Positions 1-8,025 of a stretch of 64,000 bases of DNA are shown here, in pieces. Below the pieces are notes generated by a model. The model saw nothing but the letters and a program-made list of their open reading frames with translations, had not been told where the DNA came from and did no database searches. The translations under genes and the position numbers were made by a program. Numbering within the stretch: the stretch's first letter is position 1; each line of letters starts with the position of its first letter. Origin of the DNA: Anaerocolumna cellulosilytica (GTDB taxonomy: Bacteria; Bacillota; Clostridia; Lachnospirales; Lachnospiraceae); NCBI RefSeq assembly GCF_014218335.1, contig NZ_AP023367.1:1365501-1429500 (forward strand), given 5' to 3'.

Positions 1-2
1 GA

Positions 3-209
3 TTAAAAGCGATTACTATTAATGCTGCAAAAATTTGCAATGTTGCCAAGCATGTAGGCAGCTTAGAAGTTGGAAAAGATGCAGATATTGCTATATTTAC
101 AGGTAACCCCATGGAGGTATTCACCCATACTGTGTACACAATCATTAATGGAAAAATTATATACCAGTGGGCGGATGAGAGACATGAAAATCGTTCATAC
201 ACAAATTGA
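3..209 (+). CDS. Amidohydrolase, C-terminal fragment (cut by window edge)
   Basis: Sixty-eight residues of open frame enter from the left edge and end at TGA. The peptide contains LEVGKDADIAIFTGNP followed by a short beta-rich end with INGKIIYQ. This is the typical C-terminal composite-domain signature of metal-dependent amidohydrolases of the imidazolonepropionase or hydantoinase-like type. The metal-binding core lies outside the window, so the substrate cannot be named. The family call is good; the function is open. Confidence 0.75.
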   Translation, partial: LKAITINAAKICNVAKHVGSLEVGKDADIAIFTGNPMEVFTHTVYTIINGKIIYQWADERHENRSYTN

Positions 210-603
210 TAAGACTTTAATAGTATTCCTAAGTTAAAGGAAAAGTTTTAAATGAGATTTTTGATAATATCCAGTTAATATATAAAGATAGGTAATATTA
301 TACGAAGAATAAATAGATATAGAATACCTTGTAAAACGACTGGTCTGATATTTTTAACAAGATAAAATAGTTTGATTACTAGTTAGGATAAAAAAAGATA
401 CAAAATGCAAAAAAAAACAACATAATATTTGTTGGTTTTTATTGTATTGCCTGTGGGTTAATGCTAAAATGTTATTATCATACGCGAAATATGTAATAAT
501 GTGTAAATTTCGGTTGAGAAATTAAGGAAAATACAGTAAAGTTATATAAAGAGGAAAGGAAAATTATTCTAAATAACGGGCAAACAATGAAAAGGGTGGT
601 TGA
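210..603. other. Intergenic region, no gene seen
   Basis: About 390 AT-rich bases separate the amidohydrolase from the response regulator. No ORF with a ribosome site was found. A short hairpin near 412-437 (CAACA/TGTTG arms followed by TTTTTAT) could be a weak terminator for the upstream gene. No convincing promoter could be assigned. Confidence 0.5.
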
Positions 604-1725
604 ATGCTAAAAATAGTTATTGTAGATGATGAAAAACCTACACTATGTCTATTAAACAATTTAATAAAAAATATAGAAGGTATGGAAGTTATCGGTAAAT
701 ATACCTTACCATCTGAAGCGTATGTAGGTATCTTGACATTAAAACCGGATATTGTCTTCATGGATATTGAAATGCCGGGTATGAATGGAATCGAATTAGC
801 AGGCAAATTGTTAGAAAAAGATGAAGACCTGCAAATAGTCTATGTTACTGCCCATAAGCATTATGCATTAGACATTTTTAAAGTAAATTCTATTAATTTT
901 ATTATGAAACCGATTAATCCTGAGGAGCTAACAAAAACAGTAATACGCCTTGCAAAATTTAAAGGAATTCGGCAAAACAACATAGAAGAGAAAAATTATA
1001 TAAAATGTTTTGGAACCTTTGAAATTAGAGCAAAGAATGGTTCTAACATCAAATTAACCTCGAAAAAATCGGCAGAACTTTTAGCCTATTTTATTTTGAA
1101 TCGAAATCTGCAAATCGAAAAATGGAAAATCGGAGAAGCTTTATGGCCTGAGAATAACGAAAATCATGTTACTAGTAATTTTCACACAACCCTTTTTCGA
1201 TTACGTAAAACAATTGAAATGTTTTGCAGTTTTATTAACATTACTTCAATAAAGGGGAGCAAGGATGGATATTGCTGCCAGTTGCAGAATGTAGACTGTG
1301 ATTTGATACAGTTTGACAATTTTTATACAAAAAATCTTCCTCTTAATGCCGAAACGATTGGGGAATATGAAATAATCAGTCAGCTTTGTAAAGGAGAATT
1401 GTTCGAAGATTTTAATTATGAATGGTGTTATCCCTACAAGCAAAAGTATATTTCACGTATGGTAAAGGTATTAGAAGAAACTGCTGATTACTTCACTAAA
1501 ACAAAACAATATGAAAGAGCTTTAAGCTATTTGTATACAAGTCTGAAATTAGATAAGTTCAATGAAAGTACCAATCATAAAATAATGAAAATATACTACG
1601 AGCAAAAAGATAAAAACAAATTGTTAAAACATTTTCAATCCTTTCAGCATGTCTTGGAAAATGAACTAAATGTTCCGGTTGAAGGGGAAAATATGAGAAT
1701 ATATCAAAAGTATATCTTACAATAA
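604..1725 (+). CDS. Response regulator with SARP-type winged helix and BTAD domain
   Basis: The protein has 373 residues. Residues 1-120 form a receiver domain with acidic pair D8/D9, phospho-acceptor D54 in FMDIEMPGMNG, and the conserved Thr and Lys in YVTAH and IMKPI. Residues about 130-220 form a SARP-like winged helix (KKSAELLAYF, then LFRLRKTIE). The rest matches a bacterial transcriptional activator domain made of TPR-like helices. Regulators of this build bind direct repeats close to the -35 region. No sensor kinase lies beside it. Direct repeats with 11-bp spacing occur just downstream at 1746-1764, so it may control that promoter; this last point is inference. Confidence 0.85.
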   Translation: MLKIVIVDDEKPTLCLLNNLIKNIEGMEVIGKYTLPSEAYVGILTLKPDIVFMDIEMPGMNGIELAGKLLEKDEDLQIVYVTAHKHYALDIFKVNSINFIMKPINPEELTKTVIRLAKFKGIRQNNIEEKNYIKCFGTFEIRAKNGSNIKLTSKKSAELLAYFILNRNLQIEKWKIGEALWPENNENHVTSNFHTTLFRLRKTIEMFCSFINITSIKGSKDGYCCQLQNVDCDLIQFDNFYTKNLPLNAETIGEYEIISQLCKGELFEDFNYEWCYPYKQKYISRMVKVLEETADYFTKTKQYERALSYLYTSLKLDKFNESTNHKIMKIYYEQKDKNKLLKHFQSFQHVLENELNVPVEGENMRIYQKYILQ

Positions 1726-1745
1726 TTGTATTATTTTAAGAAGCA

Positions 1746-1780
1746 TTGTAAGAGGTTTGTAAGAAGGTAATAGTTATAAT
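1746..1780 (+). promoter_or_regulatory. Candidate promoter with 11-bp spaced direct repeats
   Basis: TTGTAAGA occurs at 1746-1753 and again at 1757-1764, exactly 11 bp apart, followed by a TATAAT box at 1775-1780. Heptamer repeats spaced by 11 bp upstream of the -10 box are the known arrangement for SARP/BTAD activators, and such a regulator is encoded immediately upstream. A looser series of TGTAAAAG-like words with a period near 10 bp follows at about 1897-1933. Confidence 0.4.
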
Positions 1781-2004
1781 AAAGTAACCAGATGATAATT
1801 AATTTTAACTAATTATTTAACAAAAGGTAAAATGAGAGGGACAACTTAGGTTAGACGATTTTTGCATAAATTTTAATTTTTATTCTTAGAAGTTAAGTGT
1901 AATCGTGTAAAAGACTTGAAAAGATTGTAAAAGCAGTATATAGTATTAGATAGAGAACTTGCTCAAGGAGCAAAGAATTGGAGGTTATGAATTAAATTAT
2001 TCTT

Positions 2005-2135
2005 GTAGGAGAGAATAAGATTGGTCTAATGGTTTTCTTGTTCCGATAGGAGGGAATAAGAATAATATACTTTAATTTCGGTAGGAGGAAATAAAGTTAT
2101 ATTAGCTTATTATTTATTGTAGGAGGGATAATAAG
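2005..2135 (+). repeat. Four spaced copies of a purine-rich GTAGGAGGGAATAAG motif
   Basis: Near-identical words occur at 2005-2019, 2046-2060, 2081-2096 and 2119-2135, about 36-41 bp apart. Each contains an AGGAG-type anti-16S core, but no credible reading frame follows any of them; after the first copy, ATG starts only a six-codon ORF. They lie in the roughly 550-base stretch before the Spo0E-like gene. Function unknown. Confidence 0.55.
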
Positions 2136-2324
2136 TTACAAGCATTCGTTTTAAGGTAATCATTTTCTATTTTCTTGTAGAAACAAAAAAGTTGGCAATT
2201 TTTATGTATATTGTATAATTATTAATTTTATCCTAAATTATCAATTATAGGAAGGCTTTGCTATGAATCTGTTAGTGTTGACTGCAATAAAAACAAATAA
2301 CGGAGATATGCAAGGAGGATACAC

Positions 2325-2576
2325 ATGATAAAAACGCACAAAAATGACAGAAAACAATTGCAGGAAGATGTACCAGAAATATGTTATTCTAGTTCTAATA
2401 TACAGTATTTCCATATTGAGAAACTTCGCTTGAACCTACACAAAATGATAAACCATAATGGAGGGATTATGGATGATGATGAAATTGTAAAGTTGGGACA
2501 GCGGTTCGACGAAGTAGTTATTGAATACTATAATGACAAAGTGTACAAAAACAAAGATTCAGGGTATCACAAGTAA
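2325..2576 (+). CDS. Spo0E-like aspartyl-phosphate phosphatase
   Basis: This is a small 83-residue protein. Residues about 30-74 match the two-helix Spo0E fold: LRLNLHKMI, then DDDEIVKLGQRFDEVVIEYY. The motif is GQRFD where family members usually have SQxLD, so the first position is changed. Spo0E proteins remove phosphate from Spo0A~P and delay sporulation. AAGGAGG lies about 8 bp before the ATG. It stands alone between a response regulator and a diguanylate cyclase. The family call is good; activity toward Spo0A is inferred. Confidence 0.75.
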   Translation: MIKTHKNDRKQLQEDVPEICYSSSNIQYFHIEKLRLNLHKMINHNGGIMDDDEIVKLGQRFDEVVIEYYNDKVYKNKDSGYHK

Positions 2577-2618
2577 ATGTGAAGAGTGAGAAAGACTATA
2601 GCAGGTTATTTATAGTTT

Positions 2619-2688
2619 GGGCTGTTACAAATTTTATTCCAGAGGCAGATGCCAGGAGGCTGAGAATAAATTTTGTAACAGCCCTTTT
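2619..2688 (+). terminator. Long hairpin terminator after the Spo0E-like gene
   Basis: Arms at 2619-2639 and 2663-2683 pair over 21 bases with a single mismatch (GGGCTGTTACA against TGTAACAGCCC). The loop is 23 nt and TTTT follows. Similar CTGTTACA-type terminators occur elsewhere in the window, for example at 23129-23182. Confidence 0.7.
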
Positions 2689-2860
2689 CCATCAAAAATG
2701 CATCACATCTATCACAGAGGTGTTATAGTTTTCACACAAACCACTACCCCTGCCCAAATCCCTCGTACTTTGTCGAAAGCTATAATCTTCCTAATATGAC
2801 TAAAATACCATAATTTTTTTTGTATAAAAATATTAAAGAGTAAAAACAAACTATAGGATA

Positions 2861-2889
2861 TTGTCATTTTTTCGAAAACATAATATAAT
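2861..2889 (+). promoter_or_regulatory. Sigma-A-type promoter of the GGDEF gene
   Basis: TTGTCA at 2861-2866 and TATAAT at 2884-2889 are separated by 17 bp. The predicted start is about 70 bases before the ATG of the diguanylate cyclase. Confidence 0.65.
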
Positions 2890-2964
2890 AACAATTATGA
2901 TTGCTATTATCTATTTTTTGACAGAGGATAAAGGAGCAAACCCAAGAATTCAAATGGGGGTTGT

Positions 2965-4023
2965 ATGTATAAAACTACAGAAATGCGTAAAAAAATATTT
3001 CGTTGGATTAATATAATGGGAATTACCGTTTCCGTTCTTTGTGTTATAGGGAATATAATAACGTCATATCCGGCCATATCTAATCTTAAATGGATATATC
3101 TATTTATATTATCTTTTATGACTATGAAAAAAACTAAAAAACTTCATAGTAGTTATTGGCAGCTTTTTTTTACCTTAAATATTATACTCATAATTTTGCC
3201 TATCGGCTGGTTTAATGGGGGAAAAGGTAATACAAATTCAACTGCCTATTTGTTCTTAATCATAATAGGCATTACATTTTTGTTCGAAAAAAAGGCAAGG
3301 GCATTACTTTTATTTATTCTTAGTCTGATGGTAGGCGCCCTGTTTTATATAGAGTATAAATATCCTACACTCTTAATGGATTACAGTGAGGAACTATTGT
3401 TCCGTGACAGAATGATACAGCTCCCCCTAACTTTAACAGCAGGATATCTGTTATTAAGACAATTTGCCAACACCTATATAGAGGAACAGCATAAACTGAA
3501 TCTATATAGCCGCAGACTACAGGAAGCGAATAAGAAACTGGAAAGTCTGGCTAATAAAGATACACTGACTGATATCTATAACCGCAGAGCATTTGATATT
3601 AAGCTTCGTGGAATTATACGTAGTAAGGAGCAGCTTGAAAAAGAAATATATATAATTTTATTTGATATTGATTTATTTAAAGAAATTAATGATACTCATG
3701 GACATAATGCCGGAGACAATGTTTTGTGCAGTGTGGCAGAAAAATTTATTAGTCAGTTGTCGGAAACAGATTTTTTTTCCAGGTGGGGAGGAGATGAATT
3801 TGCCATTATATATTATGGCAAACAGGAAGAAGTTATAAGTGTAATTGGATTATTAAATCAAAAGCTGTCAGAAATTGAACTTCCGGGAAAGCATAGGGTA
3901 ACCATCAGTATGGGAATCACTATGGTGAAAGAAAGCGATAGTATTAATGAAGTATTTAAGAGGGTTGATGACGGTTTATATAAATCAAAAGAAAACGGCA
4001 GAAACCAGTATACTTTTGTCTAG
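2965..4023 (+). CDS. Membrane-bound diguanylate cyclase (GGDEF)
   Basis: The 352-residue protein has about six hydrophobic segments in residues 10-165, resembling a compact membrane sensor. A short coiled linker (residues 170-195) leads to a C-terminal GGDEF domain. The catalytic motif RWGGDEF is intact, with GGDEF at about residues 275-279, so synthesis of c-di-GMP is expected. The upstream I-site position reads SETD instead of RxxD, so product inhibition through that site is probably absent. No EAL domain is attached. An HD-GYP protein at 10215-11246 could be the opposing phosphodiesterase, but no direct link is shown. Confidence 0.9.
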   Translation: MYKTTEMRKKIFRWINIMGITVSVLCVIGNIITSYPAISNLKWIYLFILSFMTMKKTKKLHSSYWQLFFTLNIILIILPIGWFNGGKGNTNSTAYLFLIIIGITFLFEKKARALLLFILSLMVGALFYIEYKYPTLLMDYSEELLFRDRMIQLPLTLTAGYLLLRQFANTYIEEQHKLNLYSRRLQEANKKLESLANKDTLTDIYNRRAFDIKLRGIIRSKEQLEKEIYIILFDIDLFKEINDTHGHNAGDNVLCSVAEKFISQLSETDFFSRWGGDEFAIIYYGKQEEVISVIGLLNQKLSEIELPGKHRVTISMGITMVKESDSINEVFKRVDDGLYKSKENGRNQYTFV

Positions 4024-4072
4024 GATCGTTTTATCGGCCAGGTCTGCCGTCTGAATATAATATAGTACGTAC

Positions 4073-4486
4073 TTAGGGGGAAGTCTTTCCCTCTTTTGTT
4101 TTGATTTTTGGGAAATCACTTTGAATATTGTTTTCTCTACGGTAAAGTTGTATCATTAATCCTTTTATGTAATCTTTATTTTCATCACTTAGACGATTGT
4201 AATAAGTTAGAGCATTACTTTCATCTTTATTAAAAGAGCTGTTAGCATAAGTAACAGATTCTTTTGTTAAATCACTTTGAAAACCAAAATCCTGATGACT
4301 AAAAAGAAAATCAATGGAAACATTAAAATAATCTGCCAGTTTTAATAGAACTTCAGGGTCAGGTGTACTAAAATTGCGTTCATAATTAGACATGGTAGAC
4401 TTGCTGACTCCAATAATATCAGCCAAAGATACTTGAGATAATCCATTTTGTTGTCTTAAAGAACGAATTTTTTTGCCAATATCCAA
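4073..4486 (-). CDS. XRE-family repressor 1
   Basis: The 137-residue protein has an N-terminal helix-turn-helix of the Cro/CI-SinR type (residues 4-60; LSQVSLADIIGVSKSTMSNYERN). The C-terminal half is charged and helical, with no known domain. The start is TTG at 4486, with AAGGAG about 8 bases upstream. The protein is a paralogue of the one at 4848-5264; 30 or so residues around the recognition helix are almost identical, so the two may share operators. Between them lies a strong divergent noncoding transcript. The target is unknown. Confidence 0.85.
   Translation of the reverse strand: MDIGKKIRSLRQQNGLSQVSLADIIGVSKSTMSNYERNFSTPDPEVLLKLADYFNVSIDFLFSHQDFGFQSDLTKESVTYANSSFNKDESNALTYYNRLSDENKDYIKGLMIQLYRRENNIQSDFPKIKTKEGKTSP
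4076..4100 (+). terminator. Probable terminator of the GGDEF gene
   Basis: GGGGAA and TTTCCC arms with a three-base loop are followed by CTCTTTTGTTTTG. The hairpin overlaps the 3' end of the convergent XRE gene. Confidence 0.45.
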
Positions 4487-4565
4487 AATATCACTCCTTA
4501 TCTTGCGTGTTTTATTGTAATTACTTAAAAAACTGTATTATTTTTGAAAATATATCCAAAAACAT

Positions 4566-4594
4566 TTGACAAATTACAAATAATTGGATATAAT
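4566..4594 (+). promoter_or_regulatory. Perfect consensus promoter of the candidate RNA gene
   Basis: TTGACA at 4566-4571 and TATAAT at 4589-4594 are separated by exactly 17 bp. Both hexamers match consensus completely, the only such case noted in this window. Start is expected near 4601, where the first hairpin begins. The promoter sits about 80 bp upstream of, and divergent from, XRE gene 1. Confidence 0.8.
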
Positions 4595-4600
4595 AATGTC

Positions 4601-4895
4601 GTAGTCACTTAGGTGGCTACAGGTGCTTAAAACCTTCGTATCATTTTTAATAAGGCATAGGGGTAAAAAAAAACTCCCCTCAAATAGTAATTAGGATTCC
4701 CTATGCCTTATTAAAAATCCTAGAATGGTAAGTAAGGGGAGCATCAGCCTACTAAATAGCAGAGCGTGAACAGGCTGAATAGGATGAACATCATACAGCA
4801 AAATAAATGAAAGATTTGCAATCTACCAATCCAGAAGCCTAATTAATTTAGTTCGGATTCGTTTTTGGATCTTCAAACCCCGGAAGATCTTTTTT
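4601..4895 (+). ncRNA. Candidate structured noncoding RNA, about 295 nt
   Basis: No reading frame is present. The predicted transcript starts with hairpin GUAGUCAC-UUAG-GUGGCUAC (4601-4620). Next is a perfect 20-bp helix with arms at 4643-4662 and 4699-4718 (left arm ATTTTTAATAAGGCATAGGG). A CAGCCT/AGGCTG stem follows at 4745-4777. An alternative pairing of CTCCCC (4675-4680) with GGGGAG (4736-4741) is possible. It ends at an intrinsic terminator (4868-4895) inside the 3' end of XRE gene 2, so the last ~48 nt are antisense to that mRNA. I do not recognise a known class; a 6S-like RNA cannot be excluded. Confidence 0.65.
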
Positions 4896-5264
4896 CTGCG
4901 AATTTTCCTGCATGAGCAGATGTACCATCTGACCTTTGATATAATCCTTATGCTCCTCGCTTAAACGCCTATAATATTGAATTACTTTACCCTCATCCTT
5001 ATTAATGGAAGAACTTCCGTTATTATAGGAGGAAGACTCCTTTAAGGCCTCATATTGGGCAATCGTATCAGCACCGCTGAATATGTAATCAATGGAGACA
5101 TTAAAATAAGTTGTTAGTTTTACCAAAGTATCTGGGTCTGGGGTACTAAAATTGCGTTCATAATTTGACATAGTAGACTTACTGACTCCAAGTATGTGAG
5201 CCAGGTCTATTTGACTTAGATTATTCTCTAGTCGAAGTCGTCTGATTTTTTTACCAATATCCAA
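4848..5264 (-). CDS. XRE-family repressor 2
   Basis: The 138-residue protein has an N-terminal helix-turn-helix (LSQIDLAHILGVSKSTMSNYERN) and a helical tail. A longer frame runs upstream, but the start is best placed at TTG 5264: the bases before it (AAGGAGTGATATTTTG) are identical to those before the TTG of XRE gene 1, including the ribosome site and spacing. The two genes are a clear duplication. The 3' end contains an intrinsic terminator reading the other way. DNA target and role are unknown; regulation of each other or of the RNA between them is a reasonable guess. Confidence 0.85.
   Translation of the reverse strand: MDIGKKIRRLRLENNLSQIDLAHILGVSKSTMSNYERNFSTPDPDTLVKLTTYFNVSIDYIFSGADTIAQYEALKESSSYNNGSSSINKDEGKVIQYYRRLSEEHKDYIKGQMVHLLMQENSQKKDLPGFEDPKTNPN
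4868..4895 (+). terminator. Intrinsic terminator within the 3' end of XRE gene 2
   Basis: GATCTTC (4868-4874) and GAAGATC (4883-4889) pair perfectly around an 8-nt loop and are followed by six T. It works only in the plus direction and has no plus-strand gene just upstream other than the candidate RNA. Confidence 0.7.
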
Positions 5265-5508
5265 AATATCACTCCTTGTTAAATTAAATACTATCACAAA
5301 TATAACAAATTGTAATAACAATTTTGAAATTCGAAAAGGAATCCAATAATATTTAACTTACAGACAATTTAATGGAAAACCATAACCTCCTGTTTTAATA
5401 ATGCATGAAACATGTTATAATGGCAATACATAGTAATAGATTTTATTTAACTTTGTCTTGAGTAAAAAGTAACGATTCACTTGATTATTAGCAGAGAGGA
5501 AGATTAAT

Positions 5509-6024
5509 ATGTTGAAACCTGAAGTAGTAAGATTACTGAACGAACAGATTAACAAAGAATTTTATTCGGCCTATCTCTATATGGATATGGCAAACTACTA
5601 CGCAGACCAAAGTTTAAACGGTTTTGAGAACTGGTTCTTTGTTCAGATGCAGGAAGAAAGAGACCATGCATTGTTATTCCGTCAATACCTTTTAAACAAT
5701 GGAGAATCTGTAATATTGTCGGAGATAGCAGCTCCTTTTAAAAAGTATGAAAACTTTCGGGAGCCATTAGTGGAAGCCTTAGAACATGAGCAGTACGTAA
5801 CAGCTTCTATTAATGCTATATATGAAGAAGCATATATAAACAAAGATTTCCGTACTATGCAGTTTTTAGATTGGTTTATTAAAGAGCAAGGTGAAGAAGA
5901 GAAGAATGCGGATGATAACATCAAAAAATTTGATTTATTTGCAGGAGACCCAAAAGGCTTATACATGCTTGATAATGAATTAAAAGCAAGAGTATACGCG
6001 GCACCTTCCCTTGTATTAGAATAA
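5509..6024 (+). CDS. ftnA: Bacterial ferritin
   Basis: The 171-residue protein has the length and four-helix pattern of non-heme bacterial ferritin, which oxidises Fe2+ and stores iron in a 24-subunit shell. Ferroxidase ligands E17, E50 and H53 are visible in NKEFYSAYLY and QEERDHA, with further acidic residues in the third and fourth helices. AGAGAGGAAG lies before the ATG. A TATAAT box at 5416-5421 is a possible -10. A strong terminator follows, so it is monocistronic. Confidence 0.93.
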   Translation: MLKPEVVRLLNEQINKEFYSAYLYMDMANYYADQSLNGFENWFFVQMQEERDHALLFRQYLLNNGESVILSEIAAPFKKYENFREPLVEALEHEQYVTASINAIYEEAYINKDFRTMQFLDWFIKEQGEEEKNADDNIKKFDLFAGDPKGLYMLDNELKARVYAAPSLVLE

Positions 6025-6032
6025 GATTATAT

Positions 6033-6070
6033 AAAAATAGCGCCTGGTTCTATTTTAGGCGCTATTTTTA
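6033..6070 (+). terminator. Intrinsic terminator of ferritin gene
   Basis: AAAAATAGCGCC and GGCGCTATTTTT pair perfectly across a 13-nt loop. The A and T tracts on both sides allow it to work in both directions. Confidence 0.85.
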
Positions 6071-6146
6071 GGTTTTCCTAAAGGCTGCATACGAAAAGTA
6101 TGACATTATAAATGTATCTATTTGGCGCATTCTGTGCTTGAAGATG

Positions 6147-6470
6147 TTAAGAATTGCGGATTTGAGTGACATATTCATGAATATTCATAAATATCAGATT
6201 CATGGCATCAAATTCTTCAGAGGGTATTATACTATTTTTTGCACCATATTCACAAAGAAAACTGGAATAAGCTACAAATCGCATATACTGTACCAGCAGA
6301 TTAAATTTCTCCTCCTCATAATATTTTTTAATAATACTATAATTATGCATAATTATTTCTTCTATAATTGCAACTTCGCTTTTGGCTAACTGTTCAGTCA
6401 ACTCATCAAACTTATTATTAACAAATAAGTCTTTCAAATCTGTATTAAAATTATTTACTTCTTCTGTCAT
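6147..6470 (-). CDS. Small helical protein of unknown function
   Basis: The 107-residue protein is acidic and predicted almost wholly helical, with no signal peptide or membrane segment. GAGG lies 7 bases before the ATG, and codon use is normal. No motif is recognised. It faces the ferritin gene across the shared bidirectional terminator. Confidence 0.6.
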   Translation of the reverse strand: MTEEVNNFNTDLKDLFVNNKFDELTEQLAKSEVAIIEEIIMHNYSIIKKYYEEEKFNLLVQYMRFVAYSSFLCEYGAKNSIIPSEEFDAMNLIFMNIHEYVTQIRNS

Positions 6471-6692
6471 AATCCAACCTCATTTTAATATTCATTCTAT
6501 GGTTTTTAAAGTGCTTAACTGACATTATAATTAAGTTTGTTAGTATAGTCAATGTTATAAATTTATAGAAGAGAAGAAGGGGTGATTGGCTCTCTGTATT
6601 AGTATAACGATTTAATTACTTTGAGACGGATTGGGACTAAATTGAATAGTACTGGTTAAAATCCCTGTGATATAATTATATATCCTATTTAT

Positions 6693-6737
6693 AAAAAGTG
6701 CTGCGCACCCTAAGATTGCGGGTTAGTGGTACTTTTT
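6693..6737 (+). terminator. Hairpin upstream of the ABC importer promoter
   Basis: AAAAAGT at 6693-6699 pairs with ACTTTTT at 6731-6737, and inner ACCC pairs with GGGT. There is no plus-strand gene upstream apart from a possible TATAAT box at 6671-6676, so this may be a leader-type terminator. The rest of 6471-6692 holds nothing recognisable. Confidence 0.4.
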
Positions 6738-6751
6738 CCTGTAAAAAAATA

Positions 6752-6780
6752 TTGACAAAAGTAGGTTTTCAGTGTAGACT
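6752..6780 (+). promoter_or_regulatory. Promoter of the ABC importer operon
   Basis: TTGACA at 6752-6757 and TAGACT at 6775-6780 are 17 bp apart. The leader to the first start codon is about 90 nt. Confidence 0.65.
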
Positions 6781-6875
6781 TTACCCATTAAAAGCGTTGA
6801 ACTTTATTACTTTAAAGTGGCTAAGCCCTGAAGTTAAAAGGGTGATGCGAAGATTTATTTAACAGGAGGGTATTT

Positions 6876-7859
6876 ATGAAAAAAATGAAAAAAGCAATTG
6901 CGATCTCATTAATAGCAATTTTGGCAAGTACATCTCTTTCAGGTTGTGGAACAAAGGAGACGAGTTCAGGGGATAAGGTATATCGTATCGGAGTAAGCCA
7001 GTTAGTGGAACATGCTGCACTGGATGCATCCTATCAGGGATTTGTAGATGCTCTAAAAGAGGCTGGTTATGTAGACGGAGAAAAAATTAAAATTGATTAT
7101 CAGAATGCGCAAAATGATTTGGCAAATACCAATACCATTGCAACAAAATTAGTAAATGACGGAAATGACTTGCTTTTAGGGATAGCAACACCTTCCGCGC
7201 AGGCACTTGTTAATGCCACGAAGGATATACCGATTCTGGTAACCGCAGTAACGGATCCGGTTGTTTCTGGTTTGATTGCTTCTAATGAAGCTCCCGGGGG
7301 AAATGTATCCGGTACTTCTGATTTAACGCCGGTAAAAGAGCAGATGGATTTGTTGGTTAAGTTGCTTCCGGATGCGAAAAAGATAGCAATACTTTATTCT
7401 TCCAGTGAAAGCAATTCAAAAATTCAGGCTGAAATGGCAAAAGAAGCAGCCACTGCTTTGGGACTTGAGACTATGGATGCAACGGTATCTAATACGAATG
7501 AAATCCAACAGGTAGTAGAATCCCTAATTAGTAAGGTCGATGCTATATATGCTCCCACTGATAATATGATTGCCTCCTCTATGACAACGGTATCTCAGGT
7601 TGCCAATGTGAATAACCTGCCGATAATCTGTGGTGAGGCAGGAATGGTAGAAAAAGGGGGACTTGCAACCTATGGAATCGATTATTATCAGTTAGGTGTC
7701 CTTACGGGCAAACAGGCGGTTAAGCTTATTGAAGGGACTGCAAAAACAGCAGACATGCCTATTGAATATCTATCTGCAGAGGAATGTACATTGACAATCA
7801 ATGAGGAAGTTGCAAAACAACTTGGCATTGAGATTCCGGAAGATTTACAACAAAAATAA
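6876..7859 (+). CDS. ABC importer substrate-binding lipoprotein, TrpX-like
   Basis: The 327-residue protein has a lipoprotein signal (hydrophobic residues 6-20, then LSGC with Cys24). The mature part matches the ABC_sub_bind family (PF04392), a periplasmic-binding fold with the typical YRIGVSQLVEH start and PILVTAVTDPV, GNVSGTSDL segments. Relatives in streptococci form the TrpXYZ system for aromatic amino acids. It heads an operon with a permease and ATPase. An intergenic hairpin after it probably raises binding-protein yield over the membrane parts. The substrate is not proved by sequence. Confidence 0.88.
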   Translation: MKKMKKAIAISLIAILASTSLSGCGTKETSSGDKVYRIGVSQLVEHAALDASYQGFVDALKEAGYVDGEKIKIDYQNAQNDLANTNTIATKLVNDGNDLLLGIATPSAQALVNATKDIPILVTAVTDPVVSGLIASNEAPGGNVSGTSDLTPVKEQMDLLVKLLPDAKKIAILYSSSESNSKIQAEMAKEAATALGLETMDATVSNTNEIQQVVESLISKVDAIYAPTDNMIASSMTTVSQVANVNNLPIICGEAGMVEKGGLATYGIDYYQLGVLTGKQAVKLIEGTAKTADMPIEYLSAEECTLTINEEVAKQLGIEIPEDLQQK

Positions 7860-7891
7860 GAATCAAAGTAAGATATCATAAAAAGAGGAAT

Positions 7892-7930
7892 CTGTTCCAA
7901 GTATTTATTCTTGCATTGGGACAGTTTTTT
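7892..7930 (+). terminator. Partial terminator between binding protein and permease
   Basis: CTGTTCCAA (7892-7900) pairs, with wobble, with TTGGGACAG (7916-7924), followed by six T. The operon continues downstream, so partial read-through is likely. Confidence 0.65.
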
Positions 7931-8025
7931 CTGTCTGAACCATATTGACCAGACAGTACTTTAAAAGGTTAATAAGGTACTTTTTTAGAAGATTGTTATG
8001 AGATAAGGGAAGGTAAGGTAAGTAT

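Noticed and set aside
2005-2135. CRISPR-like array
   Set aside because: The repeats are only about 15 bp and degenerate, spacers are not uniform, and there are no cas genes.
2617-2799. 60-residue ORF after the Spo0E-like gene
   Set aside because: It covers the terminator hairpin and has no ribosome site.
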